This document shows positions 9,343 to 17,296 of a stretch of 64,000 bases of DNA, one piece after another. This DNA comes from Bryopsis sp. KO-2023. Its lineage: Eukaryota; Chlorophyta; Ulvophyceae; Bryopsidales; Bryopsidaceae. The notes under the pieces were generated by a model that made no database searches, was not told the DNA's origin, and saw nothing but the letters and a program-made list of their open reading frames with translations. The position numbers and the translations under genes were made by a program. Numbering within the stretch: the stretch's first letter is position 1; each line of letters opens with the position of its first letter. The stretch is from assembly GCA_030272585.1 (NCBI GenBank), contig BSYQ01000006.1, forward strand, positions 3,373,001-3,437,000. The letters are read 5' to 3'.

Positions 9343-10668
9343 CTATTCATCGATCGTGATGGGATCACCACCAATCTGAAGCGCTGGAGAAAAAGGAACC
9401 AACTCAGAACCAACAGGTCCCTGATGAGCACGCGAACCCGATGGAGCAGAACCGTTCTGGTGAGGAGGACCACCATGATGTCCACCCACAGGCCCAAAAA
9501 GAATGTCGGTCAGAGCCGCCATATCCACGAACATACCCCTCCACCTGGTATCCGGGCCATCGATCGTGACCGGGAGTGGCCTGCCAACCTTGGGCACCAC
9601 AAAAAGACGCTCATCATCGAAGAACGCCCTCTCAAGACGAGCGTCAGGGCGATCCTTCTCCTTGAACGCCAACTGGTGAATCGGCATCAACTGTTGGCGA
9701 ATCGCTCGCTGACGAGCCGTCAGATCGTGTCGAAGGCCAAAACCGGCAGGAACACCAGCCAAGCTGCCAGCAGAGATGGCCAAACGGATGTCCTTCTTCA
9801 TTCCCCACAACGCCAATGGAATCAGATCGGTCTTAAACCGCACCAGTAGAGGCCGCGGACGAGCACCAGCCCGGAAACGACCAAGACGTGTCACGAACGC
9901 GACGTGAGAGGAATACCGCTCTGTCGAGGAATCCATCAGCTCGTCCTGAAGCCGATCCAAGATGCCAACAACTGTGTCGCGCAGGGCAGGACCCCGTTCA
10001 GCCTCCGAATCAGGTACACCAACAAACAGGAGATTCGATTTCTTCTCCAACTGACTGATAGAATCAACTGCAAGAGACAAGCGATCCTCCAGACCACCAA
10101 TAGTACGTCGCACGTCCGCAGGAGGGCCAGCCTGCTCAAATGACTTCACCTTGGCCTCCAAAGCCACAACACGTTGAGCGAGGTCAACTTCACATTTCTC
10201 CACACGAGCCTCCAGGCTCTGGATTCGAGAAATCATCGATTCCTGCATGGACTCCAGTTTCTCCGGAACCGAATCGAGACGCATCAGCGTAACCACCATT
10301 TTTTTAACACACGCCTGGAGGTCCTTGATCACACGCACCGAATCAGTCTGTGCATCAACGCGCTCATGCAAAAAGGTGAACGCCGGATCCCTCACGTCAA
10401 TAGACGGGCAGGCTGCTGCGTCAGTTCGGGGGTCGGAGTCCGCCCGGCGCTTAGGACGCTGAACCCCCTCCATACTGGTCCCCTGGTCCTCAGGTCCATC
10501 CCCCATATCACTGCCCTCACGATTTCGCCAAAGGCGTAAAGCCGTACGAAAAATAAACGAGCTGGCTGACGCAATCGTGCCGGTTCTACACCCCTTGCAG
10601 CCGAGAGCAATGTAGTTCCACACCCCCAGATGACGTTCCACGGTCCAAGCAAGTTTATACTTCAGCAA
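9343..10668 (-). CDS. LINE-A ORF1: coiled-coil/RRM-like RNA-binding protein
   Basis: A 441-residue frame upstream of ORF2 and in the same frame. It has a basic/acidic N-terminus, a long heptad-rich segment (about residues 95-215), a region starting KKSNLLFVGVPD that resembles the RRM-like domain of L1-type ORF1 proteins, and a basic C-terminal domain (LRHDLTARQRAIRQQLMPIHQLA). Such proteins trimerise and coat the element RNA. ATG at 10668 is the first in frame, but MGDGPED at 10506 is an equally plausible start because the first 54 residues look like translated 5' UTR. The frame ends at a single TAG (9343-9345) followed in the same frame by ORF2. Confidence 0.82.
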   Translation of the reverse strand: MLKYKLAWTVERHLGVWNYIALGCKGCRTGTIASASSFIFRTALRLWRNREGSDMGDGPEDQGTSMEGVQRPKRRADSDPRTDAAACPSIDVRDPAFTFLHERVDAQTDSVRVIKDLQACVKKMVVTLMRLDSVPEKLESMQESMISRIQSLEARVEKCEVDLAQRVVALEAKVKSFEQAGPPADVRRTIGGLEDRLSLAVDSISQLEKKSNLLFVGVPDSEAERGPALRDTVVGILDRLQDELMDSSTERYSSHVAFVTRLGRFRAGARPRPLLVRFKTDLIPLALWGMKKDIRLAISAGSLAGVPAGFGLRHDLTARQRAIRQQLMPIHQLAFKEKDRPDARLERAFFDDERLFVVPKVGRPLPVTIDGPDTRWRGMFVDMAALTDILFGPVGGHHGGPPHQNGSAPSGSRAHQGPVGSELVPFSPALQIGGDPITIDE

Positions 10669-10691
10669 GTATAAACGGCTGCAAGCTTACT

Positions 10692-10868
10692 TGCAAGTAT
10701 ATACCGTGCAAGCTTACACCCTGCAAGCTTACACCCTGCAAGCTTACACCCTGCAAGCTTACACCCTGCAAGCTTACACCCTGCAAGCTTACTCCCTGCA
10801 AGCTTACACCCTGCAAGCTTACACCCTGCAAGCTTACACCCTGCAAGCTTACACCCTGCAAGCGCACA
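10692..10868 (-). repeat. 15-bp tandem repeat in the LINE-A 5' UTR
   Basis: Ten close copies of CTGCAAGCTTACACC (plus-strand reading) with an imperfect eleventh lie just upstream of ORF1. Because 15 is a multiple of three, the array reads as repetitive peptide on both strands, but it lies in the 5' UTR and a coding role is unlikely. It probably acts, with the longer 20-bp array, as promoter or enhancer units like the monomers of some LINE 5' UTRs. Confidence 0.85.
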
Positions 10869-11198
10869 CCTCCTGTTCCACACCACAGTACTACAGAGCG
10901 ACACCCGTGTAACAGGTGCGACACCCCTGAACGAACGTGTGACAGGTACCCACAATGCCCAGTCCAATCGTGACAACCCCCTGCAGTGGCTGTCACTAGC
11001 GTGATGAACCGTGAAACGACAGGTCAGGCGCTCGAATCCCAGTGATCCCACAGCACAGCACAGCACCTCCCACAGCAGCTCCCACAGGCCCAAGCGAAAA
11101 AGGAATGATCCAGAAGGGAAAACAGCGCCAGAGAAGGCGAAAACAGCGAGCCAGAGGCGAGCAGAGCCTAAGGGAAGCGATCTGAGCCGAAGGAGAAC

Positions 11199-11558
11199 GT
11201 TCTGAGAATCAGGAAAACGTTCTGAGAATCAGGAAAACGTTCTGAGAATCAGGAAAACGTTCTGAGAATCAGGAAAACGTTCTGAGAATCAGGAAAACGT
11301 TCTGAGAATCAGGAAAACGTTCTGAGAATCAGGAAAACGTTCTGAGAATCAGGAAAACGTTCTGAGAATCAGGAAAACGTTCTGAGAATCAGGAAAACGT
11401 TCTGAGAATCAGGAAAACGTTCTGAGAATCAGGAAAACGTTCTGAGAATCAGGAAAACGTTCTGAGAATCAGGAAAACGTTCTGAGAATCAGGAAAACGT
11501 TCTGAGAATCAGGAAAACGTTCTGAGAATCAGGAAAACGTTCTGAGAATCAGGAAAAC
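11199..11558 (-). repeat. 20-bp tandem repeat at the 5' end of LINE-A
   Basis: Eighteen perfect or nearly perfect copies of GTTCTGAGAATCAGGAAAAC occur in tandem with no spacers, ending one base before the target-site duplication. Each unit holds the short palindrome TTCTGAGAA. The array forms the extreme 5' end of the full-length element and is a good candidate for an internal promoter made of repeated activator sites. It is not a CRISPR array since the units abut. Confidence 0.92.
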
Positions 11559-12677
11559 GTTCGAAAACATGCTCTTACCCTGCGACTGCAGATCCTCAGG
11601 AGTGGCCGTCGCATACCGGCCAGGAAATTGGCTTCTTTTCTGGTTTTCGCCCAGTCATGCGCCCCCGCAATCAAAGGAACGAGGTTCTGGCTGCGCCACC
11701 TGTACGATTGTCTCAAAGGCAAGAAGAACTGGAGCACCAGAGTGCAGGTTTCACGGCCTGCCATCGCAGCACTGCGGTTTTGGGAGCAGCTGTCTCCCGA
11801 GAAGACCACGATGTGCATATGGCGGCCACCTCATTCGGGAGACCTCGCGGTGGATGCCAGCTTGACGGGATGGGGAGCGTCTCTGAAGATTCATGAGAAG
11901 GCTTCGGAGGACGCCCCACCGATGGCTTTGGCGGCAGGATTCTGGACGGGGGAAGAGCATATAAACCTACGAGAGCTGCAAGCAGTGGGTTTGGCAGTCA
12001 AGGCCTTCAAAGACAAGATCAGGGATCGGCGTTTGAAGTGCATCACCGACAGTCAGGTGATTGCTGCCATATTACGGAGTCAATGTTCGCGTTCGAGTCC
12101 GTTGTTCCAGGAGTACAAGCGGCTCTATTGGCTATTGGAAGCCATGAACATTGATTTCCAAGTGGAGTGGATTCCCAGCGCTCAGAACGTGTACCCCGAT
12201 GCGCTGTCGCGGCTTTCGGAGAAGCAAGAGTACAGGTTGAACCCGAAGATCTTCGAGAAGCTGCAGGAGCGGTTTCATCTGACGATCGACCGCTTTGCCT
12301 CGTTGGGTACACGACAGCTTGGGAGATTCAACAGTCTGGATCGCGAGCCAGGGACGGAGGGGACGAATTGCATGAATCAGAGCTTGGACCTGTGGAGGGC
12401 GGAGAGGAACTGGGTGTTCCCTCCCATCGAGAACGTTCCAGAAGTAGTGAAGCACCTTCTGGAGCACTCCCTCCCATGCCTGCTGTTGGTGCCACGTTGG
12501 TTGGACCGATGGTGGCATCAAGACCTGATGGCTGAGGCAACTCTGATCACAGTTCTGAATCCCAATGCGGCGACGATCCTGCCCGGGAGATTCGGAGGGC
12601 AAACACCTCCAGCCGCGAGCTACTGGCGCTGGAGCGTTTTCAAGACGGGTTTGCCAGGATGGTAACCTGTTGGTTTT

Positions 12678-13253
12678 TTGGTTTATTGGTGCGACAAAAT
12701 CATCGACATCGATCTGGAGCGACAGTTGATTTTGCTTTCGCAGTGGTTGGAAACAATGGAACAGTTTTGCACGTTTGGGCACGAGGAAACATCTGGGGAT
12801 CCCGTTCCAACAGTGTGGCAAAGTCCTCTTAACGAGAAGAAAGAGGCAAAATTTTTGGTTCCGTATCGTGGGGAAGACTTTGGAGCATTCCGACGCTCAG
12901 GAACAGGAGGGGCGGTGCTGGTTTCTGCTGATACCTTCAAGTCCAGTGGCACTCTGAAGTCCAGCAGCGCCCCCTTCACATTTTATTCGATATCGAGCCT
13001 GATGTGGCTCTTTTGGGTACAACTTGCTGATAATCCCGTCGATGGTCAATGGGCTGCTGACCGGGTGAACATGCAACTGCAACGGAGGATGGACTCCACG
13101 CGTTCCCGGCAGCCATACTGGAGGTATTTGGCAGCTCTGACCGATGATATCACTATCGAGGTGTGGCACGACGTGTTGTTGTGCATTTTAATGTTTTTGC
13201 TATCGATGGCATTTGCCCGGCGAGGCATTCTTGGTCCTAGGAGGAAACACTAA
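12678..13253 (+). CDS. ORF-X of the DIRS/Ngaro-like element (unknown)
   Basis: A frame of 191 residues follows the RNase H frame and is conserved in copy 3 (32172 onward, where it overlaps the RNase H end in another frame). Conserved stretches include MEQFCTFGHEET, VPTVWQSPLNEKKEAKFL and QWAADRVNMQLQRRMDS. In Ngaro-type elements this is where the tyrosine recombinase sits, but the catalytic Arg/His/Arg/Tyr set was not found. The last 60 residues (WRYLAALTDD ... LLSMAFARRG) could be a remnant of a core-binding domain; this is only an inference. Confidence 0.5.
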   Translation: MVYWCDKIIDIDLERQLILLSQWLETMEQFCTFGHEETSGDPVPTVWQSPLNEKKEAKFLVPYRGEDFGAFRRSGTGGAVLVSADTFKSSGTLKSSSAPFTFYSISSLMWLFWVQLADNPVDGQWAADRVNMQLQRRMDSTRSRQPYWRYLAALTDDITIEVWHDVLLCILMFLLSMAFARRGILGPRRKH

Positions 13254-13564
13254 AACAAGGAGGCCATGTGCGGGAAAGCAATGAGGCTCTCGTGGCCCAC
13301 GTTTTCTAGAATTATGCCTCTGGCGATTGGATGAGCTACCAGCTCTGAGGGAGGGGCTACAGCAGCAGTCAATACGATATTCCAGGTGGAGGGTCGACGT
13401 TCGGGTTCATTGGAGCGGGTTCTTCAAGGTGGCGTAACTGAACGTGGGGTTGACGGCGCCTGCAGACCCCTGGGGCCCCCGCTTGTTCGCGGGATCGAAG
13501 GCATCTTCTGCTGTGCTGGTGAGCGAGGACTCCCTGCCTCCATCACGAGCATCGATGGTTAAGG

Positions 13565-14265
13565 GGCAAAATGATTCTATCAAAACAATGGCTGTGTTTA
13601 TTGGGACAATTCTGGTTTATATTTTAAGATGTTGTATTTTATTATCTAGTGTTCATGTGTGTCCGTGTTCTTGGGTGGGACTGCCCCAACGATTTTCCGT
13701 CATAAATGTCTTCAACGTCAGTTGAAAAGTTTATGCGGCAGTTGGGCACAGGGCGGGTAGTTTCGTGGTTATGGAGGTACTTGGCTTAGCTGTACTCGTT
13801 TGAGTGGTCAGGATTTGATGTGCGTATTCGGTGGTTCTGGTGATGCCAGGGTGGCAGTCAGACATTTTTTAGTTTGTGCGGTTCTGATTGCAGCATTACA
13901 ATGCACAGCACAGCACCGCTGTACGACTGTAGTGCTGCACAGCAAGGATATAAGCGGGCCATTTGTTTTGCTATTCACTTTTCTGCTCTCCCACCCACCC
14001 GCCCGGTCTATCGGCTTTTTGAATAACATTAGGAAGTTTGGATAAATGGGTTTTTATGGATTTTATGGGTTTTTGTCGCTCTCTGGCTCCGAAAAGCCAA
14101 ACTGGGATATTCTTCTTTGAGAAGGCAAAATGATTCTATCAAAACAATGGCTGTGTTTATTGGGACAATTCTGGTTTATATTTTAAGATGTTGTATTTTA
14201 TTATCTAGTGTTCATGTGTGTCCGTGTTCTTGGGTGGGACTGCCCCAACGATTTTCCGTCATAAA
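13565..14265 (+). repeat. B1-A2-B2 right-end repeats of the DIRS/Ngaro-like element
   Basis: B1 (13565-13706) ends TTTTCCGTCATAAA and is followed at once by A2 (13707-13988), a 135-bp spacer and B2 (14124-14265). B1 and B2 are the same length (142 bp) and A2 equals A1 in length (282 bp). A2-spacer-B2 also occurs alone as a roughly 556-bp unit at 19486-20041, so it can exist as a solo unit, perhaps through recombination between repeats. Confidence 0.8.
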
Positions 14266-14743
14266 ATACAACATCTTAAAATAAAAACCAGAATTGTCCC
14301 AATAAACACAGCCATTGTTTTGATAGAATCATTTTGCCTTCTCAAAGAAGAATATCCCAGTTTGGCTTTTCGGAGCCAGAGAGCGACAAAAACCCATAAA
14401 AATCCATTTATCCAAACTTCCTAATGTAATTCAAAAAACCGATAGACCGGGCGGGTGGGTGGGAGAGCAGAAAAGTGAATAGCAAAACAAATGGCCCGCT
14501 TATATCCTTGCTGTGCAGCACTACAGTCGTACAGCGATGCTGTGCTGTGCATTGTAATGCTGCAATCAGAACCGCACAAACTAAATGTCTGACTGCCACC
14601 CTGGCAGCACCAGAACCACCGAATACGCACATCAAATCCTGACCACTCAAACGAGTACAGCTAAGCCAAGTACCTCCACAACCACGAAACTACCCGCCCT
14701 GTGCCCAACTGCCGCATAAACTTTTCAACTGACGTTGAAGACA
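14266..14743 (-). repeat. Inverted A/B unit forming a large palindrome with A2-B2
   Basis: This is the reverse complement of the A2-spacer-B2 unit lacking its outermost part. It ends with the reverse complement of TGTCTTCAACGTCAG at 14743, where LINE-B coding sequence resumes. With 13707-14265 it makes a nearly perfect palindrome with arms of about 480 bp. Confidence 0.8.
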
Positions 14744-15396
14744 TGATTTGTTTTGGTTGCTACCTGCCTTCTGCAGGCTCTGATTTTCGCGATTTGGATG
14801 TGTGGGACATTCTTTCGGATGAGATTTCTGGTTTGGGTACGCTTGGCGATTCCCGTTTTGTTTTGGTTCTGGGTGATTTCAACGCTAGCACTGCAGTTTC
14901 TAGTGATGGACCGGACGTTCCGGACTTGCCACTTCGTGTTTCTAGTGATTCTCGTGGTGTTGATGCCAATGGTCGGCTTTTGCTTCGTTTGTGCTCAGAA
15001 AATTATCTCAGGATTTTCAACGGTCGTGTTTCGGGCGACGCTCAGGGCTTGCCCACTTTTCGTTTGGGCTCTACGGGTGGTTTGCAGTTGATTGATTACG
15101 TTTTGGGATCGCCGGGGCTGTTTGCATTTGCTGATTCTTTGCGTGTGTGTCCGGAGACGATTGCGTCGGATCACATGCCTGTTGTTCTAAGTTTGTCGTT
15201 TCTTCAGGAGTGGAATCCGCAGGTGAATGCAGGGCGTTTTCGTTTGGGGGCTCGCGAGCAAGAAAGGTTGGCCTCGTTTCTTTCTGTTCATAGAGCTTCG
15301 TTGCTGGCTGAAATCGAAGCTGCGCCATCGGTGGACGCGATGGGTTCTGCGGTCTCGGATGTGGTGGAGCATCGCTTGGAGTGGCTTCCTCCTTCT
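14744..15396 (+). pseudogene. LINE-B endonuclease, second piece
   Basis: It continues the endonuclease of the LINE-B copy begun at 3074. CFGCYLPSAGSDF is followed by the catalytic LGDFNAS and the C-terminal SDHMPVVLSLSF motif, then the linker that leads to the reverse transcriptase. It is cut at 15396 by a LINE-A insertion; the same frame resumes at 17297 (LPPSRPRRRLARQPW). Confidence 0.85.
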
Positions 15397-16221
15397 ACAA
15401 GGATACAAGGATACAAGGATTACAAGTTGCGTAGGGCAAACCGCCCTGTTGCAACGACATACATGAGTGAATCGTGTCCCAACGTTCGAAGCAAGGCAAA
15501 AGCCTCTGAATGTAATCAACTCCTAAATGAACAAAATCTCCTAAAACAAAAAAGTTCCAACGTCTCTGAAACCAGAAATCCCCAATCGAAACTCAAGAAA
15601 GAGCCCAAACGTCAAAACATAAAACCAAACACAAGAATCGGTCGCTTCCAACTCAGAAACCCGGAGCGAGCGCCCAACAAACAAAGCAAACAACGAAGAA
15701 CACCAACTTCCCCATCAAACGAAACATCCAGAACAACGAAAAACAAACACCACCAGTCGCTACAAGCCCACTACGAACGAGCGTCCAACCACTCCCTACG
15801 CAAGGCGAGCGCCCGGCGAATATAAACAGCCACACGAACCTGCCCCGGACAATTAATCAAACGAAATAGAGAGCCACGACTCTCTTCCACGACCGAGTTC
15901 ACACGCAACCGCACATAAAGCGGACAAGCAAAAAGAAAATGCACCTCGTTTTCAGGCGTCGAAACCCCAGCGGCCAAACAAAACGGACAATACCTCTCGT
16001 TCAAAGGCACGTCTCTATCACTCAAGTCCACAGCATCGATCTCCAAACCGTGAAGACGAGCCCGAAAACGCACCCAAGTCGTACGCAAACCCAAATCCGT
16101 AAAAGAAGACAACGCGTTCGTGTAACAAAACGTCGGTTTGAACCGATTATAATACGCCACGATACGCGGATGTCGGGAACGCAATTGACCCACAATATCT
16201 GCCTTATAGGCACGCGCCCAG

Positions 16222-16685
16222 CAGAGATAGGACTTGGGCCGATTTTTTGGTCCGGCTCCGGTCCGGTCCGGTTACGGTCGGGTTACGGTCACCGTACTAC
16301 GGCCGTAATTCCGTACCGTAACCGGAGTAATATGCTGTTTTTACGGTACGGAACAGGTACGGTATAGCTACGGCAGGCCCTAAATCATTGTGAAGTAGTG
16401 TGGTTCAGTGTTAAAGCGTTAGGCTGCAGTCTGTAGGGTCGCAGGTTCGAATCCCCCTGGGTTCCTTTGGAATCGCGGGACCCCGCGGGGGTCACTTTCT
16501 ACGGTTTACGGTTGGTACGGTCGTTACGGTCATTACGGTCCGGTACGGAGCGGTACGGAGCGGTACGGAGCTACGGTTACGGCCGTAAAAGTACGATTTT
16601 CCGACGAAAATTGTACTCCGGTTACGGTCCGGTTACGGCGTTACGGTACGGTTACGGTGACCGTAACCGTAAAGTCCTATCACTG
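16222..16685. mobile_element. hAT-like MITE with internal tRNA-like sequence, copy 1
   Basis: A 464-bp element with terminal inverted repeats CAGAGATAGGACTT / AAGTCCTATCACTG and an exact 8-bp target duplication GCGCCCAG (16214-16221 and 16686-16693). CAG...CTG ends and 8-bp duplications are typical of hAT DNA transposons. It has no transposase frame. The arms are built of GGTTACGG/CCGTAACC words able to fold extensively. A tRNA-like segment lies in the middle. A second copy with its own 8-bp duplication is at 32555-33019. Confidence 0.85.
16392..16466 (+). other. tRNA-like sequence inside the MITE
   Basis: The segment carries a good B box GGTTCGAATCC (16444-16454) and an A-box-like TGGTTCAGTG 5' of it at the usual distance. 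By position the anticodon would be GCA, but the anticodon and acceptor stems pair badly, so a functional tRNA is unlikely. The second MITE copy keeps both boxes (32722-32797). It may drive RNA polymerase III transcription. Confidence 0.55.
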
Positions 16686-17296
16686 GCGCCCAGGTCGCCA
16701 CGTCCACCTCCACAAACCCATCGAACTGTGGAACAAAGCGTCTCACCATATCACGAAACTGAACCCACCAAGAACGCCGAGAATCCGGCTGACCACGCAA
16801 CCAGAACAGCATCGCCCGCGTGGGATGCGTCGCCGGCAATTGCATCAGGCGATTCCAAAACTTCAACGCGTTCCGGTACAAATAAAACGTGACCGGCAAA
16901 ACACCACACTCCAAATACACGAAATTCTTCAGCGCCCTCGTCGGAAGACGTAGCACCGATTTTAGGTAACGCACCAACAGATCGTTCAGCTCCCGCTTGT
17001 GCTGCTGAGTCAGAAAGAACACCCAAACCGGCGCAGCATACTGCACCTTCCCCAAAACGTACATCTTGAAGAGAGCCACCAGAGTCCGTGGATCCCTCAA
17101 ACCGATCTCAAACGCCCTCGCACGCAAACGCCCAACAGCCACGTTGCCCGCACACAACACCTTTGAAATATGCTCCCGAAACACGTTGACGTCCCCAGGC
17201 CCATCGTAAAACACCACACCCAAATACTTGAGCGTGCGCTGCAACGGCACATCGTGTCCACCAAACGAAACCGAAGTACGCGACCCCGGGACCGTA

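Larger units (their letters stand above)
5690..11559 (-). mobile_element. Full-length LINE-A retrotransposon
   Basis: This complete 5.87-kb non-LTR element lies in minus orientation. From its 5' end (11559) it has 18 copies of a 20-bp repeat, a spacer, about 11 copies of a 15-bp repeat, ORF1, a single TAG, ORF2, a 3' UTR, a terminal hairpin (5713-5742) and a short TTGTTTCC tail. It is bounded by an identical 12-bp target-site duplication TTCGAAAACATG at 5678-5689 and 11560-11571. Both frames are open throughout, so this looks like a recent and possibly still competent copy. It splits the RNase H region of the older DIRS-like element. Confidence 0.93.
4076..12665 (+). pseudogene. Reverse transcriptase-RNase H ORF of the DIRS/Ngaro-like copy 1, interrupted
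   Basis: The coding pieces are 4076-4290, 4693-5468, 5647-5689 and 11572-12665, separated by three LINE insertions. Readable parts include LVPKKDEFGNRTGQRLIIDL, YLDDFL (the catalytic aspartates), the RNase H motifs AVDASLTGWGAS, NLRELQAV and ITDSQVIAAIL, and a C-terminal IDRFAS segment typical of DIRS-type RNase H regions. Besides the insertions, a run of seven T at about 5033-5039 replaces the six T of copies 2 and 3 and shifts the frame before HVGIHPD. This copy cannot make a functional enzyme. Confidence 0.85.
3385..14743 (+). mobile_element. DIRS/Ngaro-like retroelement copy 1, with nested insertions
   Basis: A retroelement with reverse transcriptase/RNase H and split direct repeats. Left repeat A1 is 3454-3735 (282 bp). 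The right end has B1 (13565-13706, 142 bp), then A2 (13707-13988, 282 bp) and B2 (14124-14265, 142 bp). That A1-ORFs-B1-A2-B2 order is the signature of PAT/Ngaro-type tyrosine-recombinase retroelements. A 69-bp inverted copy of the B end precedes A1, and an inverted A/B unit (14266-14743) follows B2. It is interrupted by a LINE-A 3' fragment (4291-4692), a LINE-B 3' fragment (5469-5646) and the full-length LINE-A (5690-11559). No tyrosine recombinase was recognised. Confidence 0.8.
15397..17296 (-). mobile_element. LINE-A copy, 5'-truncated, containing a hAT-like MITE
   Basis: Minus-strand LINE-A with tail and hairpin at its left end and truncation within the reverse transcriptase near the FGGHDVPLQRTLKYLG segment. 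Flanked by the 12-bp target duplication CTTCCTCCTTCT (15385-15396 and 17297-17308). Its ORF2 is split by a 464-bp MITE at 16222-16685, so this insertion predates the MITE and postdates LINE-B. Confidence 0.88.

Noticed and set aside
10662-11093. Open frames with repeated KLAGC, GVSLQ or LQAYT peptides
   Set aside because: They arise from a 15-bp tandem repeat, which cannot create stops once open. They lie in the LINE 5' UTR on both strands.
11199-11558. Possible CRISPR array
   Set aside because: The 20-bp units abut with no spacers, the genome is eukaryotic and the array is the 5' end of a LINE.
12678-13253. Calling ORF-X a tyrosine recombinase
   Set aside because: Position fits, but none of the catalytic residues could be placed. 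Described as unknown instead.
16392-16466. A functional tRNA gene
   Set aside because: The B box is good, but the anticodon and acceptor stems pair badly and the sequence sits inside a mobile MITE. Kept only as tRNA-like.
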